Shown: positions 8,429 to 17,782, numbered from the stretch's first letter. The stretch: 55,133 nt of DNA from an uncultured Roseburia sp. (GCA_910587865.1 CAJUNX010000007.1:1-55133); one strand, 5' to 3'. A program made the numbers and translations. Notes: generated from the sequence alone by a model not told the origin.

Positions 8429-10486
8429 ATGAACCGGGAAGCTTCGATTACGTCGGTGAAAGGGATCGGCGAGAAAACCGCGGCCCTGTTTCGCAAACTG
8501 AATATTGAGACGATCAGCGATCTGCTGCGTCATTATCCCAGGACATATGTGCAGTTTCCCGTGGCGAAGGAACCGGGCGGGGTCACGGAGGGGGAGACGG
8601 CCGCGGTGCTCGGGCGGGTATTAAAGACTCCGATGGTACGGCAGACGCAGAGAATGGCAGTGACCGCCACGACAATCGGCGACGGGGAGACGCAGATAGA
8701 GCTGGTATGGTTTCGTATGCCTTATATCAGGAGCCAGCTTACGCCCGGAAATACCTATGTATTTTACGGAAAAGTAATTCGGAAAAACGGACATTTTGTG
8801 ATGGAGCAGCCGGTGATTTATAAGAGAGAGCAGTACGCCGCGATGGAGCAGGAATTTCTGCCCGTCTATGCGCTGACCGGCGGCATTTCCAACAATCAGA
8901 TCACAAAGACCGTGCGCACGATTTTTGAAAAGGATCCGCTGCTTTACGATCCGCTGCCGGCAGAGATCCGGGAGGAGAGTCTGCTGTGTGAATACAACTA
9001 CGCGGTTCGTCAGATCCATTTTCCGGATGATATGGAGACGCTGATCATCGCGCGCAGGCGGCTGGTGTTTGACGAATTTTTCTTTTTTATCCTGAATATG
9101 CAGTACCATAAAGAAAAACGGATCCGCGACGCCAATGAATTTGCATTTACAGAGGATTCCTTCACGGAGGATCTCGTGCAGAAGCTGCCGTTTACCCTGA
9201 CCGGCGCGCAGAAACGGGCGTTCGAAGAGATCAGAAACGATATGAGAAGCCCGTATACGATGCAGAGGCTGGTTCAGGGGGACGTCGGTTCGGGAAAGAC
9301 GATTCTTGCATTTCTTGCCATGGCCGACGCGGCGCACAGCGGGTATCAGTCCGCCATCATGGCGCCGACCGAGGTGCTGGCCCGTCAGCATGAGGCCACC
9401 TTCCGTCAGCTGTGCAGTCAGCTCGGATTAAAGATTCCCGTTGTGCTGCTCACCGGTTCCATGACGGCGCGCCAGAAACGGATGGCGTACGAGGCGCTGC
9501 AGCTTTACCCGAACGCGATGGTCGTCGGGACGCATGCGCTGATTCAGGAGAAGGCCGTCTACGACAATCTGGCGCTGGTGATCACGGACGAGCAGCACCG
9601 GTTCGGCGTCAGACAGCGGGAGGTGTTTGCGGAAAAGGGAAGTCATCCGCATATTCTGGTCATGAGCGCAACGCCGATTCCGAGAACGCTGGCTATCATT
9701 CTCTACGGTGATCTCGACATCTCTGTGGTGGACGAAGTACCGGCGCGTCGGCTGCCGGTAAAAAACTGTGTCGTACATACCGGATACCGGCCGAAGGCGT
9801 ATTCCTTCATTGAGCAGGAGGTGCGCGCCGGGCATCAGGCTTATGTGATCTGCCCGCTCGTGGAGGCCGTCGAAAATATGGATCTTGAAAATACGACCGA
9901 CTACGTGAAAAAGCTGCGGGGGATTTTCCCTGAGGAAATCCGGCTCGGTCTGCTGCACGGTCAGATGAAGCCCGAGCAGAAAAACAAGGTCATGGAGGCG
10001 TTTCTGGCGAATGAGGTACAGGTACTCGTGTCGACGACTGTAGTAGAAGTCGGGGTAAATGTGCCCAATGCCACGGTGATGATGATCGAAAATGCCGAGC
10101 GGTTCGGGCTGGCACAGCTGCATCAGCTGCGCGGGCGCGTGGGGCGCGGGGATGCCCAGTCCTATTGTATCATGGTGAATGCGTCGAAAAGTAAAACGGC
10201 GGAGGAGCGGCTTTTGATCTTAAACCGTTCCAACGACGGCTTTGCCATCGCGTCGGCGGATTTAAAGCTGCGCGGCCCCGGGGATTTCTTCGGCATCCGG
10301 CAGTCGGGAGAACTGCAGTTTGCACTCGGGGATATCTATCAGGATGCCACTGTGTTAAAGCAGGCTTCCGGCTGGGCGGAGCGGATTTTAAAAGAGGATC
10401 CGCAGCTTGACGCGCCGGGCCATGAAAATCTGAAGCGGTATATGGAGCGCGCCGCGGCGGAGCAGGAAAATCAGCTGAGTCTGTGA
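8429..10486 (+). CDS. recG: ATP-dependent DNA helicase RecG
   Basis: Branch-migration helicase that reverses stalled replication forks. At 685 residues it has the normal length. The N-terminal wedge/OB domain includes IGEKTAALFRKLNI and the conserved LLRHYPRTY. Walker A is GDVGSGKT (about residues 284-291), the DEQH box is at 387-390, and LLHGQMKPEQKNKVM, VEVGVNVPNATVM and QLHQLRGRVGRG mark the second RecA lobe. The start at 8429 follows GGGAGG. The same frame runs open upstream to 8207 through the repeat array, but that part does not resemble RecG. It is the third gene after asp23 and the FakA-like gene. Confidence 0.95.
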   Translation: MNREASITSVKGIGEKTAALFRKLNIETISDLLRHYPRTYVQFPVAKEPGGVTEGETAAVLGRVLKTPMVRQTQRMAVTATTIGDGETQIELVWFRMPYIRSQLTPGNTYVFYGKVIRKNGHFVMEQPVIYKREQYAAMEQEFLPVYALTGGISNNQITKTVRTIFEKDPLLYDPLPAEIREESLLCEYNYAVRQIHFPDDMETLIIARRRLVFDEFFFFILNMQYHKEKRIRDANEFAFTEDSFTEDLVQKLPFTLTGAQKRAFEEIRNDMRSPYTMQRLVQGDVGSGKTILAFLAMADAAHSGYQSAIMAPTEVLARQHEATFRQLCSQLGLKIPVVLLTGSMTARQKRMAYEALQLYPNAMVVGTHALIQEKAVYDNLALVITDEQHRFGVRQREVFAEKGSHPHILVMSATPIPRTLAIILYGDLDISVVDEVPARRLPVKNCVVHTGYRPKAYSFIEQEVRAGHQAYVICPLVEAVENMDLENTTDYVKKLRGIFPEEIRLGLLHGQMKPEQKNKVMEAFLANEVQVLVSTTVVEVGVNVPNATVMMIENAERFGLAQLHQLRGRVGRGDAQSYCIMVNASKSKTAEERLLILNRSNDGFAIASADLKLRGPGDFFGIRQSGELQFALGDIYQDATVLKQASGWAERILKEDPQLDAPGHENLKRYMERAAAEQENQLSL

Positions 10487-10561
10487 ACGACGGATAATGT
10501 GTGGAAGCAATCGGCCGGCATCGGCCGGAAATTGGCAAAATCAGTGCGGGAAAACGAAAAT

Positions 10562-10591
10562 TCCGGGGAATTCCATACGGAATTCCCCGGA
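10562..10591 (-). terminator. Terminator of the SASP gene
   Basis: A perfect 13-bp inverted repeat (TCCGGGGAATTCC, 10562-10574 and 10579-10591) with the loop ATAC. On the minus strand it is followed by ATTTTCGTTTT, so it ends the minus-strand SASP transcript. It may also stop recG read-through. Confidence 0.85.
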
Positions 10592-10633
10592 GTGCGGCAG
10601 CAGTCATATGCCGCTGAAAACTGCAGTGCGGGA

Positions 10634-10840
10634 TTAGTTGCCCGCCATCTGACGCTCCTGCGCCTCGATCATTTTCTTAACCATATAGCCGCCGACGGAA
10701 CCGTTCTGTCTGGAAGTCAGATCACCGTTGTACCCTTCCTTTAACGGTACGCCGATCTCGCTTGCGACCTCGTACTTGAAACGGTCTAATGCACTTTTTG
10801 CTTCCGGAACCGCCGCTTTGTTCGATGAACGATCTGCCAT
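10634..10840 (-). CDS. Alpha/beta-type small acid-soluble spore protein
   Basis: A 68-residue DNA-binding protein that coats forespore DNA. It shows both hallmark regions: ALDRFKYEVASEIGVPL, containing the germination-protease site, and GDLTSRQNGSVGGYMVKKMIE, the conserved DNA-contacting segment. The start at 10840 is fixed by AAGGAGG (AAGGAGGAAACTATC). A longer open frame to 10936 is not conserved. It is monocistronic with a strong terminator. Expression in the forespore under SigG is expected from the family; a weak match on the minus strand is GAATA (10889-10885) with CAGATGTA (10867-10860), not a good SigG consensus. Confidence 0.95.
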   Translation of the reverse strand: MADRSSNKAAVPEAKSALDRFKYEVASEIGVPLKEGYNGDLTSRQNGSVGGYMVKKMIEAQERQMAGN

Positions 10841-11029
10841 GATAGTTTCCTCCTTTTTGTACATCTGATTTCTTTTGCATCCTGTATTCTGTTGTAAAAA
10901 GCGGAGGAGGAACACCTGCTCCGCCCTGTGAGACAAACCGTATCCCTGGGCGAAGCAGTGTCTGCTTTGTCCGGTACGTTTTGTTCTGTGATAGTATGTG
11001 CAGACGTTCAGAGGATAAACATGAAGTTC

Positions 11030-11058
11030 TTGTCAACAGTTGAAATTTTTTGTAAAAT
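11030..11058 (+). promoter_or_regulatory. SigA-type promoter of ytvI
   Basis: TTGTCA (11030-11035) and TAAAAT (11053-11058) with a 17-bp spacer, 33 bases before the ytvI start. Confidence 0.6.
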
Positions 11059-11090
11059 TATCATAGGGAGGAGATCACGGAGATTCGGAT

Positions 11091-12233
11091 ATGAAGCGAT
11101 CGGTTAAATATTTAAAAATTTTCTGCAACCTTCTTCTGGCAGCGGGAATCGCTCTGTTTTTCATTTATATACTGCCCGGACTGCTCGGATATTTTATGCC
11201 ATTTGTATTTGGATTTGTTTTTTCGCTGATCGCAAATCCGGTGGTACGTTTTCTGGAAAAGCGCATCCGCATCAAGCGCAAATACGGATCGGTCCTGATT
11301 ATCATACTGGTCATCGGTACGATTGTCCTGATCTGCTACGGCGTCTTTACGGTGCTTGCGGCAGGGCTGCGCAGTTTCGCGGACTATGTTCCGACGATGT
11401 ACGCCAACGCCGCCGCGGAATTAAGCAGCGCGGCGGAGCACCTGCAGGAGCTTCTGCACCGGTTTCCGCTGACGCAGAATATCGACCTGGATAAGACCGG
11501 CGCAATGATCGGAGAATATATGGCGGAGCTGATTCCGAACGAGACGTCCGTATTAGTCATCGGGGACGTCGCAAAGCGGATCCCGGATGTGCTGGTCGGG
11601 CTGATCGTCGGACTGCTCGCGACCTATTTTTTCATCGCGGACCGCGATCGGCTGGTCGGGTTTATCGACCGTTGGGCGCCGCAGTCCGTCCGCACGTATA
11701 CCGGACGAATTTACGGTCAGATCAGGCGGGTGGTCGGCGGCTATTTTAAGGCGCAGCTTCAGATTATGATGGTCATCTATGCCGTGGTGCTGACGGGACT
11801 CGTTCTGCTTGACGTCAGGTATGCCTGGCTGATCGGCTTCGGCATCGCGTTTCTGGATATGCTGCCGGTGTTCGGGACGGGGACGGTACTGTGTCCCTGG
11901 GCCGTGATCAAGCTCTTTTCGGGGAATTATGCGACGGCTGCCGGGATGTTTGCGCTGTATGCCGTGACACTTGTTGTGCATCAGCTGGTACAGCCGAAGC
12001 TGGTGGGAGATTCCGTTGGCATGGATCCGTTTGCGGCGCTCTTTTTTATGTTTGTCGGATACCGGATCAGCAATGTGACGGGGATGATCCTCGCGATTCC
12101 GGCTGGAATGATTCTGATCAACCTCTGGCAGGCGGGGGCATTTGACACACTCATCTGGTGCGTGAGGGAGATCATAAAGGATTTCAACGAATTTCGAAAA
12201 ATACCAAAAGATCAGAGAGGACAAGGAGGATGA
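11091..12233 (+). CDS. YtvI-like AI-2E family membrane protein
   Basis: Multi-pass membrane protein of 380 residues from the AI-2E/YtvI family. There is a hydrophobic pair at residues 11-60, an amphipathic extracytoplasmic stretch at about 95-160, and a C-terminal cluster of membrane helices with the family motifs GLLATYFFIADRDRL and FGTGTVLCPWAVIKL and a PKLVGDSVGMDPFAALFFMF region. YtvI homologues are linked to sporulation in Bacillus; other members export small molecules. The neighbouring SASP gene fits a sporulation role but is transcribed divergently. It is followed four bases later by the DUF885 lipoprotein gene. Confidence 0.82.
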   Translation: MKRSVKYLKIFCNLLLAAGIALFFIYILPGLLGYFMPFVFGFVFSLIANPVVRFLEKRIRIKRKYGSVLIIILVIGTIVLICYGVFTVLAAGLRSFADYVPTMYANAAAELSSAAEHLQELLHRFPLTQNIDLDKTGAMIGEYMAELIPNETSVLVIGDVAKRIPDVLVGLIVGLLATYFFIADRDRLVGFIDRWAPQSVRTYTGRIYGQIRRVVGGYFKAQLQIMMVIYAVVLTGLVLLDVRYAWLIGFGIAFLDMLPVFGTGTVLCPWAVIKLFSGNYATAAGMFALYAVTLVVHQLVQPKLVGDSVGMDPFAALFFMFVGYRISNVTGMILAIPAGMILINLWQAGAFDTLIWCVREIIKDFNEFRKIPKDQRGQGG

Positions 12234-12237
12234 AGCG

Positions 12238-14001
12238 ATGGAACAAAAACGATGTATGAGGGCGGCGCTTGCACTGGTTCTCGCCGGAGGACTGGGCATA
12301 TCGGCCTGTGCCTCTCCGGCACAGAGCGGGGATGTGGGAGAGCGGTTTGACGCGTATATGGACGATCTGTTTTACGAGGATATCGTGCTCAATACGGTCA
12401 ATCTGCACTACACGCTCGCACATCCGGAAAACTATGGTATCACGGAGTATGAGGTCACACTGGGCGATTATTCCAGAGAGAAGATGGAAGAGGGCTACGA
12501 GGATCTGGAGGAGATGAAAAAGGAGCTTGAGTCCTATGACCGTGAGGATCTGAGTGCGGATCAGCAGCTGACCTACGATATTTTCATGGACTATGCGGAT
12601 ACGGAGCTTGACGTAAAGGATCTGACGTATTATTCGGAGCCGCTCGGGCCGCTCGGCGGGGTGCAGTCGAATCTGCCGGTGATCCTGGCGGAATACACTT
12701 TCCGCACAAAGCAGGATATCGAGGATTATCTCGCGCTTGCCGGGCAGATGGATGAGTATTTTGCCGATGTCATTGAGTTCGAGAAAGAAAAAGCAGATGC
12801 CGGATTGTTTATGCCGGACGATACGGCGGATGATGTGCTTGAGCAGTGTACGGAATTTATCGCGGATATTGAGAACAACTATATGATCGATGTGTTCAAC
12901 GATAAGATCGATGCGTTTGACGGGCTTTCCGACGAGGAACGGCAGGCGTATAAGGATCAGAATTATCTGATTGTGACGACAGATGTCAGAGAAGCGTTTC
13001 AGATCGTGATCGACGGGCTGACGGAGCTTAAAGGAAGCGGGGAGAATGAACTCGGACTCTGCTACTACGAAGACGGGATCCGCTATTATAAATACCTCAT
13101 CCGCACCGGGGTCGGCACGGACGCATCCGTTTCCGAGCTGATACAGCGCACGAAGAATTACATGGACCGGTGCATGGATCAGATGGTGGATGTGATCACG
13201 GAGAATCCAGAGATCTGGTATGAAATCGACGATTACGCATTTCCGCTGACGGATCCGGATGAGATTCTTGCGGATCTGACGGAAAAGATTAAAACGGACT
13301 TCCCGGAGCCGCCGGATGTGGGATATGAGGTCAAATATGTGCATCCCTCCATGCAGGAGCATATGAGCCCGGCATTTTATCTGACTACACCGATAGACGA
13401 TATTGACAACAATGTGATCTACATCAATCCCGAGCATCTCGGGGAGGATTCCGTGCAGGATCTCTATACGACGCTGGCGCATGAAGGATATCCGGGTCAT
13501 CTCTATCAGAACAGCTGCACGAATTCGAGCAATCTGCCGCTGGCGAGAAACCTTTTGGGCTGTTCCGGTTATACGGAAGGATGGGCGACATATGTAGAAT
13601 TTTATTCCTACGGAATCAGCGGGCTTGACAAGAATCTGACGGATGTACTGCGCTGGAATCAGGCGTTTACTCTCGGCATCTATGCATATCTGGATCTGCA
13701 GATTCATTACAACGGATGGGACAGGGACGATGTGAAGTCTTATCTGAATGACTACGGGATTGACGATGAAGAAGCGGCGGATGAGATCTTTGAGACGCTT
13801 CGGGCGGAACCGGCCGAATATCTGAATTATTTTATCGGCTATCTGGAGTTTTTAGATCTGAGGAACAATGCGAGAAAGGAACTGGGAGATGCATTCTCAG
13901 CGAAGGAATTCCATCGGTTTCTGATGGAAACCGGTCCGGCGCCGTTTTATATCATTCGACAGCACATGGGGACATGGATCGAGGAACAGAAGGCAGCGTA
14001 A
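12238..14001 (+). CDS. DUF885 family lipoprotein, putative metallopeptidase
   Basis: A 587-residue secreted lipoprotein with a lipobox at ISAC (Cys24). The C-terminal half carries HEGYPGH (residues 415-421), the zinc-site motif of DUF885 proteins, followed by GWATYVEFYSYG with a probable third ligand Glu. The N-terminal half is acidic and helical. DUF885 proteins are thought to be carboxypeptidase-like metallopeptidases, but substrates are largely unknown. The gene lies four bases after ytvI with its own ribosome binding site (CAAGGAGGATGAAGCG), so the two are probably cotranscribed. A long reverse-strand open frame across it is a codon-usage shadow. Confidence 0.82.
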   Translation: MEQKRCMRAALALVLAGGLGISACASPAQSGDVGERFDAYMDDLFYEDIVLNTVNLHYTLAHPENYGITEYEVTLGDYSREKMEEGYEDLEEMKKELESYDREDLSADQQLTYDIFMDYADTELDVKDLTYYSEPLGPLGGVQSNLPVILAEYTFRTKQDIEDYLALAGQMDEYFADVIEFEKEKADAGLFMPDDTADDVLEQCTEFIADIENNYMIDVFNDKIDAFDGLSDEERQAYKDQNYLIVTTDVREAFQIVIDGLTELKGSGENELGLCYYEDGIRYYKYLIRTGVGTDASVSELIQRTKNYMDRCMDQMVDVITENPEIWYEIDDYAFPLTDPDEILADLTEKIKTDFPEPPDVGYEVKYVHPSMQEHMSPAFYLTTPIDDIDNNVIYINPEHLGEDSVQDLYTTLAHEGYPGHLYQNSCTNSSNLPLARNLLGCSGYTEGWATYVEFYSYGISGLDKNLTDVLRWNQAFTLGIYAYLDLQIHYNGWDRDDVKSYLNDYGIDDEEAADEIFETLRAEPAEYLNYFIGYLEFLDLRNNARKELGDAFSAKEFHRFLMETGPAPFYIIRQHMGTWIEEQKAA

Positions 14002-14010
14002 ACGTGCTGC

Positions 14011-14138
14011 GGGATCAGGAATGGGACCGGGCCGCTGCCGGCGGCTTTGCATGGGCCTGTGCAGTCGGGCAGGGAAGATTCGCTTCCACGGCCCGCCGCG
14101 CAGCCCGGGGGCCGCAAGGGCGGCAGATTCCTGATCCC
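14011..14138. repeat. Long-range inverted repeat after the DUF885 gene
   Basis: GGGATCAGGAAT (14011-14022) is perfectly complementary to ATTCCTGATCCC (14127-14138). Just inside, CTGCCG (14035-14040) pairs with CGGCAG (14121-14126), leaving a 12-base bulge on the left and an 80-base GC-rich loop. No gene was recognised in it. It lies in the 3' region shared by two convergent genes. Confidence 0.6.
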
Positions 14139-14157
14139 GGTCCTGCACATGAAAAAA

Positions 14158-14189
14158 ATACCGCGGAGATATCTTCCTCTCCGCGGTAT
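14158..14189 (-). terminator. Terminator of the minus-strand lipoprotein gene
   Basis: An 11-bp stem, ATACCGCGGAG (14158-14168) with CTCCGCGGTAT (14179-14189), and a 10-base loop. On the minus strand it runs into T7, the classic form. It may also act on the converging DUF885 transcript. Confidence 0.85.
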
Positions 14190-14204
14190 CACGATAAAAC
14201 GTGA

Positions 14205-14633
14205 TTATTCTGTAAAATCTCTCGAGTAGAGCTCTGTGCCATCCGGATTCAGAGCGATCAGACGAATGACAACATCCTCTGTGCTGGTCTCCTTTAATAC
14301 CTCGCTGCGAAGCTCGGAGAAAACAGACACCTGCGCATCGAACATTGAGTCGTAGGTAGCAGCCAGCTGATCAAGCAGCTCTGCATTGGAAGCGTCCACT
14401 GCGTATTCGTCATTCAGCGTGTAAGCGAAGATCAGCGCATTGCCGTCTACGGAAAGCTTTAAGGAGCATCCCATGGTCGCGGACTGTGCGTTCACTTCGT
14501 CCTCGATCGCCGTAAACTCGGACTGATTTTTGGTGTACCAATCCGCCAGAGACGGTTTTCCGCAGCCTGCGAGTGCAAAAGCCATGGTCAGCGCTAAGAG
14601 CGCCGCAACTACGAGTTTCAGTTTGTTCTTCAT
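14205..14633 (-). CDS. Small lipoprotein, DUF4854-like
   Basis: A 142-residue lipoprotein with signal peptide and lipobox ALAGC (Cys24). The mature part begins KPSLADWYTKNQSEFTAIED and has an amphipathic, mixed alpha/beta pattern with no catalytic motif that I can see. It resembles the short DUF4854 lipoproteins of Clostridia, but I cannot verify this. The start at 14633 follows AGGAGGTCATGAGAA. It is monocistronic, with a near-consensus promoter and a strong terminator, so it is probably well expressed. Function unknown. Confidence 0.8.
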   Translation of the reverse strand: MKNKLKLVVAALLALTMAFALAGCGKPSLADWYTKNQSEFTAIEDEVNAQSATMGCSLKLSVDGNALIFAYTLNDEYAVDASNAELLDQLAATYDSMFDAQVSVFSELRSEVLKETSTEDVVIRLIALNPDGTELYSRDFTE

Positions 14634-14700
14634 TTCTCATGACCTCCTGGGTTATGTAATATTTAATGGCCTGCGGTCTATGGACACAGGCATATCTGTA

Positions 14701-14730
14701 ATTATAAAAGCTATCACTGTCATTTGTCAA
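14701..14730 (-). promoter_or_regulatory. Consensus SigA promoter of the small lipoprotein gene
   Basis: On the minus strand a perfect TTGACA (14730-14725) and a perfect TATAAT (14706-14701) are separated by 18 bp, about 70 bases upstream of the start. Confidence 0.85.
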
Positions 14731-14837
14731 TGGTGATACAAAAATATTAATAATATCTTAATCTTATGATGGCAGGGACCGATCTGTCTGCCCTGGCATC
14801 CTTCAGAGAAAGCGGTACCGGAAAGGAGAAAAACAAG

Positions 14838-16145
14838 ATGAGAATGTGTGATCTGATTTTAAAAAAGAAGCGCGGAGAAGAACTTGCTACAGATGAAATC
14901 AAATTTATGATTTCGGGATATACGGATGGGAGCATTCCGGATTATCAGATGTCCGCCATGACGATGGCGATCTGCTTTCAGGGGATGAGCCGCAGGGAGA
15001 CCGCGGATCTGACGCTTGCCATGCGCGACAGCGGGGACGTGATCGATCTCTCCGCGATCAGGGGGATTAAGGTGGATAAGCACAGCACCGGCGGAGTCGG
15101 CGATAAGACCACGCTTGTGCTCGCGCCCCTTGTGGCGGCGCTTGGTGTGCCGGTGGCAAAAATGTCCGGGCGGGGACTCGGGCATACGGGAGGGACGATT
15201 GACAAGCTTGCATGCTTTCCGGGCTTTTCGACGGCGCTCTCTGCGGAGACGTTTGTGCACAATGTCAACACAGTCGGGATCGCGATCGCCGGGCAGACGG
15301 CATCGCTCGCCCCTGCGGACAAAAAACTCTACGCGCTCCGCGACGTGACGGGAACCGTGGATCAGATGTCCCTGATCGCAGGCTCGATCATGAGTAAAAA
15401 GCTCGCGAGCGGCAGCGATGCGATCGTGCTCGACGTCAAGACCGGAAACGGCGCGTTTATGAAGCGCTATGAGGATGCCGTCGCGCTGGCCGAAGAGATG
15501 GTTTCCATCGGGACGCTTGCGGGAAAGAAGACGGCTGCCGTCATCACGGGAATGGACCAGCCGCTCGGCTGCGCCGTCGGCAATTCGCTCGAGGTGATCG
15601 AGGCGATCGATACACTCTGCGGCAGAGGGCCGGAGGATCTGAAACAGGTCGTATTCGCACTCGGCGCCAGAATGCTCATGTTTGCGGAGCGCGCGGCGGA
15701 TGAAGCGGCGGCCGTTCGGATGATGGAGGGCGCGATCGCGGACAAATCGGCGTTACAAAAGCTGGCGGAATTCGTGGAGGCGCAGGGCGGAGATTCTGCG
15801 CCGGTCTATGATACGTCCCTGTTCCCCACTGTGAAACAGACACTTGTAGTAAATGCGCGGTCAGACGGATTTGTGAACCGGATTTTGGCGGAGGAGATCG
15901 GCACGGCCTGCATGCAGCTCGGCGGCGGGAGAGAGAATAAGGACAGTGAGATCGACCTCTCGGTGGGGATCATCTTAAAGAAGAAAAACGGGGACGCCGT
16001 GTCTGCGGGCGAACCGCTTGCCGTACTCTGCGGCAATGATGAAAAAAAGCTTCACGCCGCCGCGAACCGCGCTGCGGCAGCCTTTGAGATCGGAAAAGAG
16101 AGAAAGGAGCCGGATCCGGTCATTTACCGCAGGATCGATGCATGA
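14838..16145 (+). CDS. pdp: Pyrimidine-nucleoside phosphorylase
   Basis: Cleaves uridine, thymidine or deoxyuridine with phosphate to the base and (deoxy)ribose-1-phosphate for nucleoside salvage. The family signature KVDKHSTGGVGDKTTL and the glycine-rich KMSGRGLGHTGGTIDKL are present, with the C-terminal domain from about residue 330. At 435 residues it matches the family. The start at 14838 (MRMCDLILKKKRG) follows AAAGGAG; the frame stays open upstream to 14766 without homology. It stands alone here, without the usual deoC, cdd or nucleoside transporter neighbours. Confidence 0.93.
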   Translation: MRMCDLILKKKRGEELATDEIKFMISGYTDGSIPDYQMSAMTMAICFQGMSRRETADLTLAMRDSGDVIDLSAIRGIKVDKHSTGGVGDKTTLVLAPLVAALGVPVAKMSGRGLGHTGGTIDKLACFPGFSTALSAETFVHNVNTVGIAIAGQTASLAPADKKLYALRDVTGTVDQMSLIAGSIMSKKLASGSDAIVLDVKTGNGAFMKRYEDAVALAEEMVSIGTLAGKKTAAVITGMDQPLGCAVGNSLEVIEAIDTLCGRGPEDLKQVVFALGARMLMFAERAADEAAAVRMMEGAIADKSALQKLAEFVEAQGGDSAPVYDTSLFPTVKQTLVVNARSDGFVNRILAEEIGTACMQLGGGRENKDSEIDLSVGIILKKKNGDAVSAGEPLAVLCGNDEKKLHAAANRAAAAFEIGKERKEPDPVIYRRIDA

Positions 16146-16228
16146 GAGAAACCGGCGGAAACCGGGCGAATGCCGGTTCATCGCTCGCGTGCATGAATAA
16201 GATCCGGATAAATTTCATATAGTTATAT

Positions 16229-16528
16229 ATGAAAAGAAATCGAAGACAATCATCCGAACGCGATATACCGCTACGCGAAAAAATGATAACCAGCTTAGAG
16301 CTTCCCAAAGATCTGATGCTCGGTGCGGCGATCCTTACCGTCACCGGCAGGAGGGAGGCTCTGATTGCAAATTATAAGGGGATCCTGGAATACGAGGATT
16401 CCTTTATCCGGGTTCAGACAAAAACCTGCAGGATTCAGATTACCGGCGCGCATCTTGCAATCGATTATTATACAAATGAAGAGATGAGAGTCACCGGACT
16501 GATTGAATCCATACAGTATGAGAGTTAA
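16229..16528 (+). CDS. yqfC: Sporulation protein YqfC
   Basis: A 99-residue protein of the YqfC/YabP family. LELPKDLMLGAAILTVTGRREALIANYKGILEYEDSFIRVQT is the conserved core. In Bacillus yqfC and yqfD are SigE-controlled mother-cell genes and YqfD is needed for efficient sporulation. The ribosome binding site is weak, and the N-terminal 20 residues are basic and variable. It precedes yqfD by six bases. This yqfC-yqfD-phoH-pgpH-ybeY order is conserved across Firmicutes. Confidence 0.9.
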   Translation: MKRNRRQSSERDIPLREKMITSLELPKDLMLGAAILTVTGRREALIANYKGILEYEDSFIRVQTKTCRIQITGAHLAIDYYTNEEMRVTGLIESIQYES

Positions 16529-16534
16529 AGCCGT

Positions 16535-17782
16535 ATGCTGCTGTCACTGATCAAATATTTTCAGGGATATGTCTATGTCCAGCTGACTGGATATGCGCCG
16601 GAACGTTTCCTGAATCTGTGCGGTAGCCACGATATTCTGATCTGGAATCTGACGCCCTGCGAGGACGGGGAAGGTTACCGGTTCTGCATCAGCGTCCGCG
16701 GCTTTTTCCGGTTAAAACCGATCTTAAAAAAAACACGGACACATATCCGGATTTTAAAACGGACCGGTGCGCCCTTTGCCGCGTTCCGCTACCGCAGACG
16801 AAGGGTATTCGCGGCCGGCATTTTTCTTTTTGCGGGTCTGATCTGGTATCTCTCGGGGTTTGTGTGGAACATCGAGATCAACGGAAATTCCTATCTGTCG
16901 GACGAGATGATCCTCGATTTTCTGGAGGAGGAGCACTGCACCTTCGGCACGAGGAAACGCCTGATCAACTGCGAGGAGCTCGAGGAGGCGCTGCGCAGCC
17001 GTTACGGGGATGTCATCTGGACGTCGATCAAGCTGTACGGGACGAAAATGACCGTGGATGTGCAGGAAAATCTGCTGCCGGCGGAGGAATACGAGGCGAA
17101 ACCGGATCTCATCTGCGATATCGTATCGTCAAAGGACGGTGTGATCACGGATATCATCACAAGGAGCGGCACGCCGCTTGTCGCGGCCGGGAGTGAGGTG
17201 AAAGCAGGGGATGTTCTGGTCAGCGGAAGAATCGAAGTGACCGACGACAACGGCGAGGTGTCGCAGTATCTGTATCACAGCTCGGATGCGGATATCTATG
17301 CGCGCGTGGTCTATCCGTATGAAGATGTGATCGAAGCAGATTATACAGATGTAGTCCAAACCGGTGAAACGAAGGAGGACTATTCGGTAATGGCGGGGGA
17401 TAATCTGTTAAAAAATCCGTTTTTCCGCAACCCGTTCACCGAGTATCAGGTGACCTCCGATACCTGGCAGCTGCATCTGAGCGAACATTTTTATCTGCCC
17501 GTCTGGTTTACCAGACATCACTACGAGGAGGTCACAAAAACACCAAAAACGCACTCGGAAGAAGAAATACAGCAGATTGCGACAAAGAATCTTCAGAATT
17601 ATCTGGAAGATTTGGAAGAAAAAGGTATTCAAATTTTGGAAAAAAATGTTATGATAGAGAAGATAGACGGAACCTACGTGGCGCGCGGGACGATTGTGGT
17701 GCGTGAATCCGTGGTTTCCTATCAGCCAACGGAACAGACCGATACAGGAGAAACGGGGCAGAGTACAGATGAGTCTGAGTGA
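16535..17782 (+). CDS. yqfD: Sporulation protein YqfD
   Basis: A 415-residue membrane protein. The N-terminal domain (residues 1-80, with RFLNLCGSHDILIWNL) precedes a single transmembrane helix at about residues 89-108 (VFAAGIFLFAGLIWYLSGFV). A POTRA/FtsQ-like stretch begins IEINGNSYLSDEMILDFL, and a long extracytoplasmic domain ends in a Thr/Glu-rich tail. It is expected to act in the engulfing mother-cell membrane under SigE. It overlaps phoH by 14 bases. Confidence 0.9.
   Translation: MLLSLIKYFQGYVYVQLTGYAPERFLNLCGSHDILIWNLTPCEDGEGYRFCISVRGFFRLKPILKKTRTHIRILKRTGAPFAAFRYRRRRVFAAGIFLFAGLIWYLSGFVWNIEINGNSYLSDEMILDFLEEEHCTFGTRKRLINCEELEEALRSRYGDVIWTSIKLYGTKMTVDVQENLLPAEEYEAKPDLICDIVSSKDGVITDIITRSGTPLVAAGSEVKAGDVLVSGRIEVTDDNGEVSQYLYHSSDADIYARVVYPYEDVIEADYTDVVQTGETKEDYSVMAGDNLLKNPFFRNPFTEYQVTSDTWQLHLSEHFYLPVWFTRHHYEEVTKTPKTHSEEEIQQIATKNLQNYLEDLEEKGIQILEKNVMIEKIDGTYVARGTIVVRESVVSYQPTEQTDTGETGQSTDESE

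Noticed and set aside
12184..13707. 507-codon open frame on the minus strand opposite the DUF885 gene
   Set aside because: It is antisense to a gene with a clear lipobox and HEGYPGH motif, has no recognisable domain, and reflects the rarity of certain codons in the GC-rich sense gene.
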